DNA from: Cryobacterium sp. Y11
GTDB lineage: Bacteria > Actinomycetota > Actinomycetes > Actinomycetales > Microbacteriaceae
NCBI RefSeq assembly: GCF_002929535.1
Contig: NZ_PJJO01000061.1
Location: forward strand, 248,001-312,000
DNA length: 64,000 nt
Direction of reading: 5' to 3'
The notes below the pieces were generated by a model. It did not search any database. It was given only the letters and a program-made list of their open reading frames with translations, and was not told the DNA's origin. The translations under genes were made by a program, and so were the position numbers. Positions within the stretch are counted from its first letter, which is position 1. Each line of letters opens with the position of its first letter. This document shows positions 1 to 8,483 of the stretch, piece by piece.

Positions 1-2169
1 GCCCGGACGGGCGCCGTCGATGCGCTCATGGCCGAGACCATCGCCGAGGAGGCCGGTGCCATTGCCGACTGGTTCGCCGCGCGGCTGGTCGGCGACCACG
101 GTCAGGTCGAACGCAGCGGCGCCATGCTGTTTCGGGCGCGCCGCGAAATGGAATACTTCGCCGAGGTGCTGCGCGCCCACGGCGTGCGCGCCCACGTGCT
201 GGGACTCGGCGGGTTGCTCTCCACCCCCGAGGTCGCCGATGTGGTGAGCGTACTCCGCGTGGTGCACGACCCAGCCGCCGGCAGCGAGCTGGTGCGGCTG
301 CTGAGCGGGGCCCGCTACCGGGTCGGCCCGCGTGACCTGCAGGCGCTCGCCGACGTTGCCAGTTGGCTGGCCCGGCACGACTGGGCCCAGAAGGCCATCT
401 CGGCCGATCTCCGCGGCAAGCTGCGGGCATCCGTCGCCGGCGATGAGGGCAGTTCCCTCGTCGACGCACTCGATTTTCTGGGCAGCGCACCCGATTCGCA
501 CGGCCAGTTCGCCGGGTTCAGCGAACTCGGTCGAGCCCGCGTACAATCGGCCGGCCGTCAGCTGGCCTGGCTGCGATCCCGCGCCGGGCTGCCACTGCTC
601 GACTTCGTACGCCTGATCGAACAGGAATTTCGGCTCGATATCGAACTGATCGCAAACGAGGCCAACGACCTCGGCCTGGCCAACCTGTATTCCTTTCACG
701 ACACGGTCTCGGCCTTTCTCGACAGTGACGAACAGGGCACCCTGGCCAGCTTTCTGCGCTGGCTGAAACGCGCCGAGCTGCAAGATGACCTTGGCCCGCG
801 CGCTGAAGCCTCTGAACACGGCACCGTGCAGTTACTGACCATTCACGGCGCCAAGGGCCTCGAATGGGATTTCGTCGCCATTCCCAACCTCGTCGAGAAG
901 AGCCTGCCAGCGGCAGCCCGCGACACCAGCGGGTGGCTGCGCTTTGGCGAACTGCCCTACGCTTTTCGCGGCGACCGGTCAGAGCTGCCCGAGCTCGATC
1001 TGGCCGGGCACGACAGCCAGCTCGATTACGATCTGGCCTATCAGAGGTACAAGGAGGAGCTGGCGACGCGGCACGACGACGAAGAACGCCGCCTGATCTA
1101 CGTGGCCACTACCAGGGCCAAGCGCGAGCTATTCCTTACCGGCTCGTTCTGGGGCGCAGGGCTGACGGCGCGCAAGCCCAGCCGCTATCTCACGGAACTC
1201 GTCGAAGCTGGCCTGATTCCGGCCATCCCGGACACGAGCGCCGAGCCCGAGAAACCAGCCTCCGCGGACGACGGCACCGAACTGTGGCCGTTTGACCCGC
1301 TCGGCCGCCGCCGGGCGGTGGTCGAGGCTGCGGCCACGCTGGTGAGCGCGAGCGAGGCGGATGTGCCTACTCGCTGGACGCACGCGGTTACCCTGCTCCT
1401 GGAAGAACGCGCGCTGCGGCTGGCCGGCGGCGCGGTTGCCCCCGTCCCTACCCGCATCCCGGCCTCGCGGTTCAAGGACTACGTCGACGACCCGGCGGGA
1501 GTTGCCGCCGAACTGCGCCGTCCGATGCCGCAGCGCCCGTATCGGGCAACCCGGCTCGGCACCCTGTTCCACTCCTGGGTGGAACGTCGCGCCGGCGGTG
1601 CTACCGGCACCGACCGGGTCGACGCCGGCGTGAACGAACTAGATGTCGACGATGACGACGGGGGTACCGGAACGCTGGGTGACCTCGCCGTGCCAGAGCA
1701 GGAGCAGTTTGCGGTGCTTCAGGCCACCTTTGAACGTTCCGAATGGGCCGATCGTCGGCCGGTCGACGTTGAGATTGAAATTCACCATGTGCTCGCCGGG
1801 CAGGTCTTTGTGTGCAAACTCGACGCCGTCTATCGCACCGACACCGGCTACCAGGTCGTCGACTGGAAAACCGGGCGTGCACCCAAGAACGCCGCCGATC
1901 TGGAGCTGAAACAAACCCAGCTCGCCCTCTATCGATTGGCCTACGCGCGCTGGAAGGGGATCGATCCGAGCATCGTCGACGCGGTGTTCTACTTCGTGGC
2001 CGACGACACGGTCGTCGCCCCCGATCGGCTCTACTCGGAGGCTGACCTTCTCGCGGCCTGGTCAGCGGCGGTCGCCCCGGTGCGCGAGTCGTCGGAATCC
2101 GCTTCGTCAGAGTCAGAGTCAGAGTCAGAGTCAGAGTCAGCGTCAGAGGTGAGCCCCGAGAAGTCGTAG
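1..2169 (+). CDS. UvrD/RecB-type helicase-nuclease, C-terminal part (AdnB-like)
   Basis: The frame is open to the left edge, so the N-terminal ATPase with Walker A lies outside; 722 codons are visible. Helicase motif V (HGAKGLEW, near visible residue 282) and motif VI (RRLIYVATTRA, near 365) are present. A C-terminal PD-(D/E)xK RecB-type nuclease shows VVDWKTG near residue 620, followed by QTQLALYRLAY. This is the architecture of the actinobacterial AdnAB end-resection machine. Position next to nudC matches mycobacterial AdnB (Rv3201c), so AdnB is the better guess; that rests on recalled synteny. The last about 20 residues are a Ser-Glu dipeptide repeat encoded by a hexanucleotide array, and the final 139 bp overlap the convergent downstream gene. 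Confidence 0.88.
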   Translation, partial: ARTGAVDALMAETIAEEAGAIADWFAARLVGDHGQVERSGAMLFRARREMEYFAEVLRAHGVRAHVLGLGGLLSTPEVADVVSVLRVVHDPAAGSELVRLLSGARYRVGPRDLQALADVASWLARHDWAQKAISADLRGKLRASVAGDEGSSLVDALDFLGSAPDSHGQFAGFSELGRARVQSAGRQLAWLRSRAGLPLLDFVRLIEQEFRLDIELIANEANDLGLANLYSFHDTVSAFLDSDEQGTLASFLRWLKRAELQDDLGPRAEASEHGTVQLLTIHGAKGLEWDFVAIPNLVEKSLPAAARDTSGWLRFGELPYAFRGDRSELPELDLAGHDSQLDYDLAYQRYKEELATRHDDEERRLIYVATTRAKRELFLTGSFWGAGLTARKPSRYLTELVEAGLIPAIPDTSAEPEKPASADDGTELWPFDPLGRRRAVVEAAATLVSASEADVPTRWTHAVTLLLEERALRLAGGAVAPVPTRIPASRFKDYVDDPAGVAAELRRPMPQRPYRATRLGTLFHSWVERRAGGATGTDRVDAGVNELDVDDDDGGTGTLGDLAVPEQEQFAVLQATFERSEWADRRPVDVEIEIHHVLAGQVFVCKLDAVYRTDTGYQVVDWKTGRAPKNAADLELKQTQLALYRLAYARWKGIDPSIVDAVFYFVADDTVVAPDRLYSEADLLAAWSAAVAPVRESSESASSESESESESESASEVSPEKS

Positions 2170-3200
2170 CTGTCCGTGTGCATTGCCGCGTGCTGGTCGT
2201 AATCACGAGCAGCGTGCGGCATGTGGTCGAGCATGTTCTCCACGTCGCCGACGCTCATGATCGGGCCGGTCTTGGGGGAGAGAGGCTGCTGCGTGTGGCT
2301 GTGCACCGTGTCGACCAGGCCGTCGAGCATCGCGACGGCGTCATCGACAATGGTCTGGTCGTGACTGGTAGAGCCGTGCAGCAACCAGCGGGCCAATTCC
2401 AACTCGGCGTAGAGCATGGCGCGCTGGGTGATGTGGCTGTCGCTACCCTGACGAGCCGTCGAATACGAGGTGATGGCCACTTCGGCGGCATTCCCGCGAG
2501 CGGCCAGCAGCCAGTGCAGGTCGCGCGCCGGATCGCCGACGGCGAGGCCAGACCAGCCGAGAATACCCGACACGGCATCGTCGGTGATCAGAATGCAATC
2601 GGCCGACATCGCCCCGTGCACCACGGCCGGGGCAAATTGCCAGAGGGCGTCGTCGTCGGTGGCCTGTTCCCAGCGGCGCAGCAGCGCTGCGGGCAAATAA
2701 CCGGTGTTGGCGGCCCGGTCGATCAGATCGATGGCATCCTTGCGGCACTCTTCGGCGCTCTGCTGGGGCAGTCCGGCGGTGCCGATAAACGCGCTTGGCA
2801 GCGAGTGGATCGCGGCGATGGCCCGCCCGATCGACCCGGAGACGCCCTCGTGCCCGGTGAGAGCATCCGCGTCAAAGCTGTCGCCGGCCAGCAGCTCATA
2901 GACGATCGCGCGGGTGCCCTGAATCGGAGTCTGGCCGACATATTCGGGCACGTCGAACGGCAGCCGGCTGCGATTGCCGGTGGTGAGTGCGCGCAGCGCA
3001 ACGAGGTCCGCGGACTGCTCGGTTTCGGCCGACTGACTGGTGGGAACGCGAATAATCAGCGCCCGACCCGCCTTGTCAATGACGAGCGCCGAGTCGAACA
3101 GTCCGTGCGCGCCGGCACTGTGCTTGCGGGCGTAGGCCACGTCGAGCCCCGGAACAGCGGAGGTGGCTAACGCGGCTAGAGTGAGTTGAGTTCTGGCCAT
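2031..3200 (-). CDS. Phosphotransferase (APH/kinase fold) with degenerate catalytic loop
   Basis: A 389-residue protein starting at ATG 3200; upstream in-frame codons give low-complexity Arg-rich sequence and are unlikely to be coding. The middle resembles the aminoglycoside/macrolide phosphotransferase superfamily, including GDPARDLHWLL after the catalytic region. The usual HGDxxxxN loop instead reads HGAMSADC (Ala at about residue 197), and the usual IDW metal-binding motif reads LGW, so both key Asp residues appear to be missing. It may be a pseudokinase or an altered enzyme; I cannot name a substrate. The C-terminus is acidic with a Ser-Asp repeat made from the antisense of the repeat in the convergent helicase gene. 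Drug resistance should not be inferred. Confidence 0.75.
   Translation of the reverse strand: MARTQLTLAALATSAVPGLDVAYARKHSAGAHGLFDSALVIDKAGRALIIRVPTSQSAETEQSADLVALRALTTGNRSRLPFDVPEYVGQTPIQGTRAIVYELLAGDSFDADALTGHEGVSGSIGRAIAAIHSLPSAFIGTAGLPQQSAEECRKDAIDLIDRAANTGYLPAALLRRWEQATDDDALWQFAPAVVHGAMSADCILITDDAVSGILGWSGLAVGDPARDLHWLLAARGNAAEVAITSYSTARQGSDSHITQRAMLYAELELARWLLHGSTSHDQTIVDDAVAMLDGLVDTVHSHTQQPLSPKTGPIMSVGDVENMLDHMPHAARDYDQHAAMHTDSYDFSGLTSDADSDSDSDSDSDEADSDDSRTGATAADQAARRSASE
2107..2148. repeat. TCAGAG hexanucleotide tandem repeat in two overlapping genes
   Basis: Five perfect TCAGAG units occupy 2107-2136, followed by one TCAGCG variant and one more TCAGAG. Read on the plus strand the array encodes Ser-Glu repeats at the helicase C-terminus. 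Read on the minus strand it encodes Asp-Ser repeats in the phosphotransferase tail. Unit gain or loss would keep both frames. Confidence 0.95.
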
Positions 3201-3296
3201 ACCTACTAGGTTAGATCGACTTGCGGCCTGGCGGTTATTCGCCACGCCACGCCTCCATACACACGTACGCGTTCTCGCAGAGCTCGGAGATAAACC

Positions 3297-4286
3297 ATGT
3301 CGTTCACTTTCACGACGCGGTTGCCGCTGTCTCGCCAGGCGGTTGACCGCGACCACCTCACCCGCGGCCTGCCCGAGCTGTTCGATCAGCTCTGGGCGGA
3401 TGCCGCCACCCGCCTTGTGCCCATCTGGCACGGCAAAATTCTTCTCGCGCCGCAGGATGCGCCCAATACCGAGGCGACCAAGACCGCCGTGCGCCTCGCC
3501 CTGTTGTCCCCGACGAGCCTGGAAAACGCCGGTCTGCGCGTCTACCTGGGCCGGTCTTTGCCCGCTGATCTGCCCGAGTCTGCCGGTACCCGCATCGTTG
3601 CCGTGCAGCTCGAGGATGACGCCGCCGCCCGCCTAGAACCGGACGAGACACGCTGGGCGGCCTTGCGCACCCTCGCCACCGTGCTCGATGACCGTGATGC
3701 CGGCCTGTTCACCGAGGCGCTTGGCGTGCTGAACTGGCATGCCTCGCACGCGCACTGCCCGCGTTGCGGCGCCGCAACCCTGGTCGAGGAGGGCGGCTGG
3801 GTGCGCCGCTGCCCGGTCGATAACAGCCAGGTGTTTCCGCGCACAGACCCGGCCGTCATCGTGCTCATCACCGACGCCGACGATCGCATTCTGCTCGGCT
3901 CTAACGCCATGTGGGAGAACAACCGGTACTCGCTACTGGCCGGATTCGTCGAGCCCGGCGAGACCCTCGAAGCGGCCGTGATCCGCGAAATGTTTGAAGA
4001 ATCCGGCCTGCGCGTCACCGAAGCGGTCTATGTCGGCTCCCAGCCGTGGCCGTTTCCGGCCTCGATCATGTGTGGCTTCACCGCTCGGCTCGCCGATGAC
4101 CAGCAGGCCAGCGACCTACTGCCCGACGGTGCCGAGATTCTGGCGCTGCGGTGGTTCAGCCGCCAAGACCTGCTTGACGCCGGCGAGTGGATGCTGCTGC
4201 CCGGCCCGTCCTCCATCGCGCACGCCATGATCGAGCGTTGGCTCGGTATGCCCCTGCCGGCGGCGACGGAACTGATGCGCCCGTGA
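3297..4286 (+). CDS. nudC: NAD(+) diphosphatase / NAD-capped RNA hydrolase NudC
   Basis: A 329-residue Nudix hydrolase that cleaves NAD(H) to NMN(H) and AMP, and in characterised NudC enzymes removes NAD caps from RNA. The Nudix box is intact (GFVEPGETLEAAVIREMFEE, near residues 220-245) and is followed by the NudC-specific SQPWPFPAS motif. A zinc-ribbon-like segment precedes it with CPRC and one further Cys (RRCPVD), so the fourth usual Cys is Asp here. The start codon is ATG at 3297. The TGA stop overlaps the GTG start of the next helicase gene (GTGA), indicating translational coupling. Confidence 0.95.
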   Translation: MSFTFTTRLPLSRQAVDRDHLTRGLPELFDQLWADAATRLVPIWHGKILLAPQDAPNTEATKTAVRLALLSPTSLENAGLRVYLGRSLPADLPESAGTRIVAVQLEDDAAARLEPDETRWAALRTLATVLDDRDAGLFTEALGVLNWHASHAHCPRCGAATLVEEGGWVRRCPVDNSQVFPRTDPAVIVLITDADDRILLGSNAMWENNRYSLLAGFVEPGETLEAAVIREMFEESGLRVTEAVYVGSQPWPFPASIMCGFTARLADDQQASDLLPDGAEILALRWFSRQDLLDAGEWMLLPGPSSIAHAMIERWLGMPLPAATELMRP

Positions 4287-5998
4287 CGATCACAGCGAAC
4301 TCGCTGCTGCACGGTCTCGACGAGCAGCAACGCATTGCCGCCGAAGCGCTGATCGGCCCGGTCTGCATGCTCGCCGGCGCCGGAACCGGCAAAACCCGCG
4401 CCATCACGCACCGCATCGCGCTCGGCGTGCTGACTGGCGCTTACGCCCCGAACCGGGTTATGGCGCTCACCTTCACGAGTCGTTCCGCCGCCGAGTTGCG
4501 TGGTCGTCTTCGTCAGCTCGGTGCCGGGGGAGTGGCCGCCCGTACCTTTCACGCCGCAGCACTCTCACAACTGAACTACTTCTGGCCGCACGTGGTCGGC
4601 GGGCAGGCGCCGCGCATTCTCGACGGCAAGGGCCGCATTCTCGGGCACGCCGCCGAGGCCCTGCACCTCAAACTTGACACGGCCACCCTGCGCGACCTCG
4701 CCGCCGAGGTGGAATGGCGCAAGACCAGCGGCCTGAGCATCGAGCAGTACGCGGCCGGCATCGCCCGCCGCAGCCTGCCAGGAAGGCTCGACGTCGACCA
4801 GGTCGTCGCCCTGCAACAGACCTATGAGAAGCTCAAAGACGATCGCAAGCAGATTGACTTCGAAGACGTGCTGCTCGCCATGGCCGGCATGATCGAGGCC
4901 GAACCCTCGGTGGCGCTGCAGGTGCGCGAGCAGTACCGGTTCTTCGTCGTCGACGAATACCAGGACGTCTCGCCGCTGCAACATGACCTGCTGGCGCTCT
5001 GGCTTGGCGACCGTCGCGACCTCTGCGTCGTCGGTGACGCCAGCCAGACTATTTACTCCTTTGCCGGTGCCCGCAGCGACTACCTCCTCGACTTTCCCAA
5101 GCATTATGAAGACGCCACCGTCGTGCGGCTCGAGCAGAACTACCGCTCGACCGCGCCCATCGTAGCCACCGCCAACCAGCTCATGCGCGGCCGCTCGGGC
5201 GCCCTGACCCTGCACGCCGCGCAATCCGACGCCGGTCCAGATCCCACGGTGCGCGGCTACGCCTCCGATATGGCCGAGGCCCGCGGTGTCGCCGAACAGA
5301 TTCTGCAGCTCATCGGTACGGGCACCAAACCCGAAGACGTGGCCGTTCTCTTTCGGGTGAACGTGCAGGCGGCGCTGCTCGAAACGGCGCTGACCGAGGT
5401 GGGGGTGAGCTATCAGATTCGAGGTGCCAAACGGTTCTTCGACCTGCCAGAGGTGAAGCAGGCGGTGATGAGCCTGCGCGCGGCATCCGTTTCAATCATT
5501 GGGGAACCGCTGTTTAAATCGGTCAGCGATGTGTTGCGCTCGCTCGGTTGGAGCCAGACCGCCCCGGAGACGCGCGGCGCGGTGCAGGCGCGGTGGGAAT
5601 CACTCAATGCCTTGATGGGGTTGGTCGACCAGGCCGCCCCGGGAACCACGTTCCGAGCGTTCACCGACGAGCTGATGGAACGCCAGGCTGGCCAGCACGA
5701 ACCGACGGTGTCGGCTGTGACCCTCGCGACGATGCACTCGGCCAAGGGTCTGGAGTGGGATGCCGTGTTCGTGGTCGGTCTGAGCGAGGGCCTGGTACCG
5801 ATCAGCTACGCGAGCACGTTCGAGCAAATCGACGAGGAACGCCGACTGCTCTACGTCGGCATCACCCGGGCCCGGAAACGGCTTGCACTGAGCTGGTCGT
5901 CGTCGGGTGTGCAGGCACGTGCAGCTCGGGAGCGATCGCGTTTTCTGGAAGAGCTTGGCAGCCGCAGCGCGCGTGCAGCCGGTGCACGCGCCTCGTAA
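4283..5998 (+). CDS. uvrD2: ATP-dependent DNA helicase, UvrD2-like (SF1A)
   Basis: A 571-residue superfamily 1A helicase. Start set at GTG 4283 because it overlaps the nudC stop and the protein homology begins immediately after. All signature motifs are visible: Walker A AGAGTGKT near residue 32, Walker B VVDEYQD near 223, motif III GDASQTIYSFAGA, motif IV EQNYRS, motif V HSAKGLEW near 484, and motif VI RRLLYVGITRARKR near 525. The VDEYQD form and the nudC linkage fit mycobacterial UvrD2 (Rv3198c next to Rv3199c). It ends soon after motif VI, with no clear HRDC domain or cysteine cluster, so it is shorter than mycobacterial UvrD2. Its 3' end overlaps the convergent gene by 137 bp. Confidence 0.9.
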   Translation: MTITANSLLHGLDEQQRIAAEALIGPVCMLAGAGTGKTRAITHRIALGVLTGAYAPNRVMALTFTSRSAAELRGRLRQLGAGGVAARTFHAAALSQLNYFWPHVVGGQAPRILDGKGRILGHAAEALHLKLDTATLRDLAAEVEWRKTSGLSIEQYAAGIARRSLPGRLDVDQVVALQQTYEKLKDDRKQIDFEDVLLAMAGMIEAEPSVALQVREQYRFFVVDEYQDVSPLQHDLLALWLGDRRDLCVVGDASQTIYSFAGARSDYLLDFPKHYEDATVVRLEQNYRSTAPIVATANQLMRGRSGALTLHAAQSDAGPDPTVRGYASDMAEARGVAEQILQLIGTGTKPEDVAVLFRVNVQAALLETALTEVGVSYQIRGAKRFFDLPEVKQAVMSLRAASVSIIGEPLFKSVSDVLRSLGWSQTAPETRGAVQARWESLNALMGLVDQAAPGTTFRAFTDELMERQAGQHEPTVSAVTLATMHSAKGLEWDAVFVVGLSEGLVPISYASTFEQIDEERRLLYVGITRARKRLALSWSSSGVQARAARERSRFLEELGSRSARAAGARAS

Positions 5999-6734
5999 CA
6001 CTTCCGGTGACGGCGTCGATCCGCAGCGATAGCGCAAAGGCCGCTGATCGGCCCGATTCGAGGCGATCCTGCACGAGCCCGACAACCCGGGCGGCGACTT
6101 CAAAGCTCAATCTGGGCGTTTCACTCGGGGCCTGGCGCAGCGAAAGCTGACAGGCCATGGCTGGCCAGGCCGGATCGTCGTCGACGTGCGCGAGTTCCAG
6201 GCAGGTCAGGCATGGCCCCCGGCCCGGTTCGATGAGTGGTCCGACGCGCGCGGCGCTGTCGCTGAAGACGACCGGCAGGTGCGGAATATCGCGGCGCAGC
6301 CAGTGCCCGTGACGCTCGGGGGAGAAGACATACTGCCCGATTAACACGGCCAGTTCCGGGTCGTCGCCAAGAGCGGGTTCCTCGATTCCGAGGTTGGCCA
6401 GCAGCGAGCGCACGTGCTGTGCGGTTGGTCCGGCGCCGTCGACGTGCACGGTGCGCGGCAGTGGGGTGACCAGCGCTGGCGCATCGTCAGCCACGTACAG
6501 CAGCGCCGGTTCGAGCAGTTCAAGCAAGTGCGTCACCTCGGCAGCGGATGCCCCGGCGCCTGTTCCGAGCAGCATCGCGCCCGATCGATGCACCCCAACA
6601 GCCAGCGCCGATAACACGGCTTCGTGCGCGACCGTCAACCCGTCAATCGTGACAATGGCGCGGTCGATTCCGAGTTGTACGCAATCGGGTGTGCGCCATA
6701 CCAGCGGATACCGAGGGTTCAGTCTCAAGGCCAT
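5862..6734 (-). CDS. Cyclodehydratase-like (TOMM/ThiF-related) protein, Rv3196-type
   Basis: A 290-residue protein starting at ATG 6734. The second half carries a CxxC in GPCLTCLEL and a later Cys pair in RCGC, the zinc-site layout of SagC/TOMM cyclodehydratase N-terminal and E1-like proteins. No leader-peptide, YcaO or dehydrogenase gene is nearby, so RiPP synthesis is not supported. The position between UvrD2 and the DUF2342 gene matches the mycobacterial conserved hypothetical Rv3196, suggesting a conserved housekeeping role of unknown nature. About 30 residues after RCGC lie within the convergent uvrD2 gene, making an antiparallel coding overlap. Confidence 0.68.
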   Translation of the reverse strand: MALRLNPRYPLVWRTPDCVQLGIDRAIVTIDGLTVAHEAVLSALAVGVHRSGAMLLGTGAGASAAEVTHLLELLEPALLYVADDAPALVTPLPRTVHVDGAGPTAQHVRSLLANLGIEEPALGDDPELAVLIGQYVFSPERHGHWLRRDIPHLPVVFSDSAARVGPLIEPGRGPCLTCLELAHVDDDPAWPAMACQLSLRQAPSETPRLSFEVAARVVGLVQDRLESGRSAAFALSLRIDAVTGSVTRRVHRLHARCGCQALPENAIAPELHVPAHPTTTSSVQAVSGPG

Positions 6735-6960
6735 GCCGCCATGATGACGCGTATGGGGACCACGCGTAAAAGTTATCCACAGGCAGGCAGGGGAGTGCGG
6801 ATGCTTATCTCATCGCAGACCCTGTCGCGCCCGGCGCGAGATGCCAGTTTTGGCCCCATGGCCAGCATTCAGGGGGCCAGAAATGACAGCTCGAAAAATC
6901 CGAGGGCCACTGGTGGCATCTCGCTCCGAGTTCTCGCTCGTGAACGTCGATCGAGGCGGG

Positions 6961-8343
6961 CTACTCCTCGTGCGGGCGCGCGGCACCGTCGTCGCGCAAC
7001 AGGTCTTCGAGGGCCTGGTCGACGTCGTCGAGCACCTCGGGTTCCCCGCGTGCGGCGCTGGTGAGCCGGGCGATCAGCGACTGGGGATCGTCGATGTCCT
7101 GCTCGGTGGGCAACAGGTCGGGGTGAGACCAGAGCGCGTCGCGCGCCTCGTCGCCGACGGCATCCGTCACGGCTTGCCACATCGCGGCGGCCTCCCGCAG
7201 GCGGCGCGGGCGCAGTTCGAGACCGACAAGGGTCGCGAAAGCGGATTCGGCTGGACCGCCTGATGCCCGGCGGCGTTTGACCGTCTCGGCGATGGCATCC
7301 GCTTTGGGAAGTCGAATGGTGGCGCGAGCTGTAACGACGTCGACCCAGCCCTCGACCAGGGCGAGCATGGTTTCGAGGCGGGACAGGGCGGCGACCTGTG
7401 ACTCGGATTTCTGCTGAATGAGCGAGCCGTCGACCATGGCCTGGCGCAGGTCTTCGGGGTTGGACGGGTCGAAGCTTCCGGCCAGTTCTTCGAGTCGGCT
7501 GGAGTCGATGCTGATGCCGCGGGCATAGGAGGTGACCGCGCTGGTCAGGTGTAGGCGCAACCAGCGGGCGTGGCGAAATAGTCTGGCGTGGGCGATTTCA
7601 CGCACGGCCAGGTAGATCTGCACCTGATCGGGCGCAACGTCGAGGCCGGCACCGAAGTCGGCAACGTTCTGGGGGAGAAGTGCAGCCTGCTGCTCGCCGA
7701 GCAGGGGAATGCCGACATCGCCGCCGCTGACGACCTCGCTGGCCAGCTGGCCGACGACCTGGCCGAGTTGCATGGCGAACAGGGTGCCGCCGATGCTGCG
7801 CACGAGCTGGCTCGCGTTGGCGACCATGCCCTGCATCTCTTCGGGCACCTGTTCGGCGAAGACCCGGGTGAGGGAATCGGAAATGCTCGTGGCCACCGGT
7901 TCGGCCAGCTGAGTCCAGAGCGGCATGGTTGCGGTGACCCACTCACGCCGGGTCATCAGGCGCGGTTCGACGGTGAGCTCGGCTACCGTGATGACGTCAT
8001 CGAGCCAGAGCGCCGCAATGTGAAAGGCCTGGCGCAGCTGCGTCTGCTGCTCATCGGTCGCGCTGAGCTGGCCGTTGGCGGCTCGCTGCTCACCCTGAGT
8101 GAGGGCAATCTTCCAGTCCACGCCGGTGCCTTGGGAATTCATGGCACCCTGCAGCTGCTGCATGAGCGCGGCCACGCTGGCTGGGTCATTGGGCAGGCCG
8201 GCAGCGCCGGCTAGCTGGCTCGGGTCAATGCCGCTCTTGCCGCTCAGAATGTCGCGCAGCATGTCACGAAACTCGTCACCGTCGTTGTGAGCGCTGGGCT
8301 CGCCCGGGTTTTGATCGTTCGGGGGTAGGGAGTCGTCGGCCAC
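6961..8343 (-). CDS. DUF2342 family zincin-like protein (Rv3195-like)
   Basis: A 460-residue protein of the PF10103 (zincin_2) type, often annotated as zinc-dependent metalloprotease or coenzyme F420 biosynthesis-associated protein. The segment resembling the metalloprotease helix reads VREIAHARLFRHARWL, so the first His of a canonical HExxH is Arg here; catalytic competence is uncertain. The N-terminal about 60 residues are polar and low-complexity. It starts at ATG 8343, with a GAGGGG element just upstream on the minus strand. It lies divergent to the Lon-like protease gene across 140 bp, as in the mycobacterial Rv3194c-Rv3195 pair. Confidence 0.85.
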   Translation of the reverse strand: MADDSLPPNDQNPGEPSAHNDGDEFRDMLRDILSGKSGIDPSQLAGAAGLPNDPASVAALMQQLQGAMNSQGTGVDWKIALTQGEQRAANGQLSATDEQQTQLRQAFHIAALWLDDVITVAELTVEPRLMTRREWVTATMPLWTQLAEPVATSISDSLTRVFAEQVPEEMQGMVANASQLVRSIGGTLFAMQLGQVVGQLASEVVSGGDVGIPLLGEQQAALLPQNVADFGAGLDVAPDQVQIYLAVREIAHARLFRHARWLRLHLTSAVTSYARGISIDSSRLEELAGSFDPSNPEDLRQAMVDGSLIQQKSESQVAALSRLETMLALVEGWVDVVTARATIRLPKADAIAETVKRRRASGGPAESAFATLVGLELRPRRLREAAAMWQAVTDAVGDEARDALWSHPDLLPTEQDIDDPQSLIARLTSAARGEPEVLDDVDQALEDLLRDDGAARPHEE

Positions 8344-8483
8344 TTCAGGCCCCTCTCAGTTGCATACTTCTACGCTAGTGCGAGTAACCCGCTCAGGGCT
8401 GGGAAATATCCTAGGCTGAAGCGCTTGCTGTGCGCCCGCCGCGAACACGGCCCGAAACCAAGAATCAACAGGGAAGGAGTACG

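Noticed and set aside
2178..3170. A 330-codon plus-strand frame opposite the phosphotransferase gene
   Set aside because: Composition is that of an antisense shadow; the minus-strand protein has family motifs, this one has none.
2031..3200. Aminoglycoside or macrolide resistance gene
   Set aside because: Only the fold is shared, both catalytic Asp positions are lost, and the neighbours are housekeeping genes.
5862..6734. Part of a thiazole/oxazole-modified peptide biosynthetic cluster
   Set aside because: No YcaO, precursor peptide, dehydrogenase or transporter nearby; context is DNA repair and proteases.
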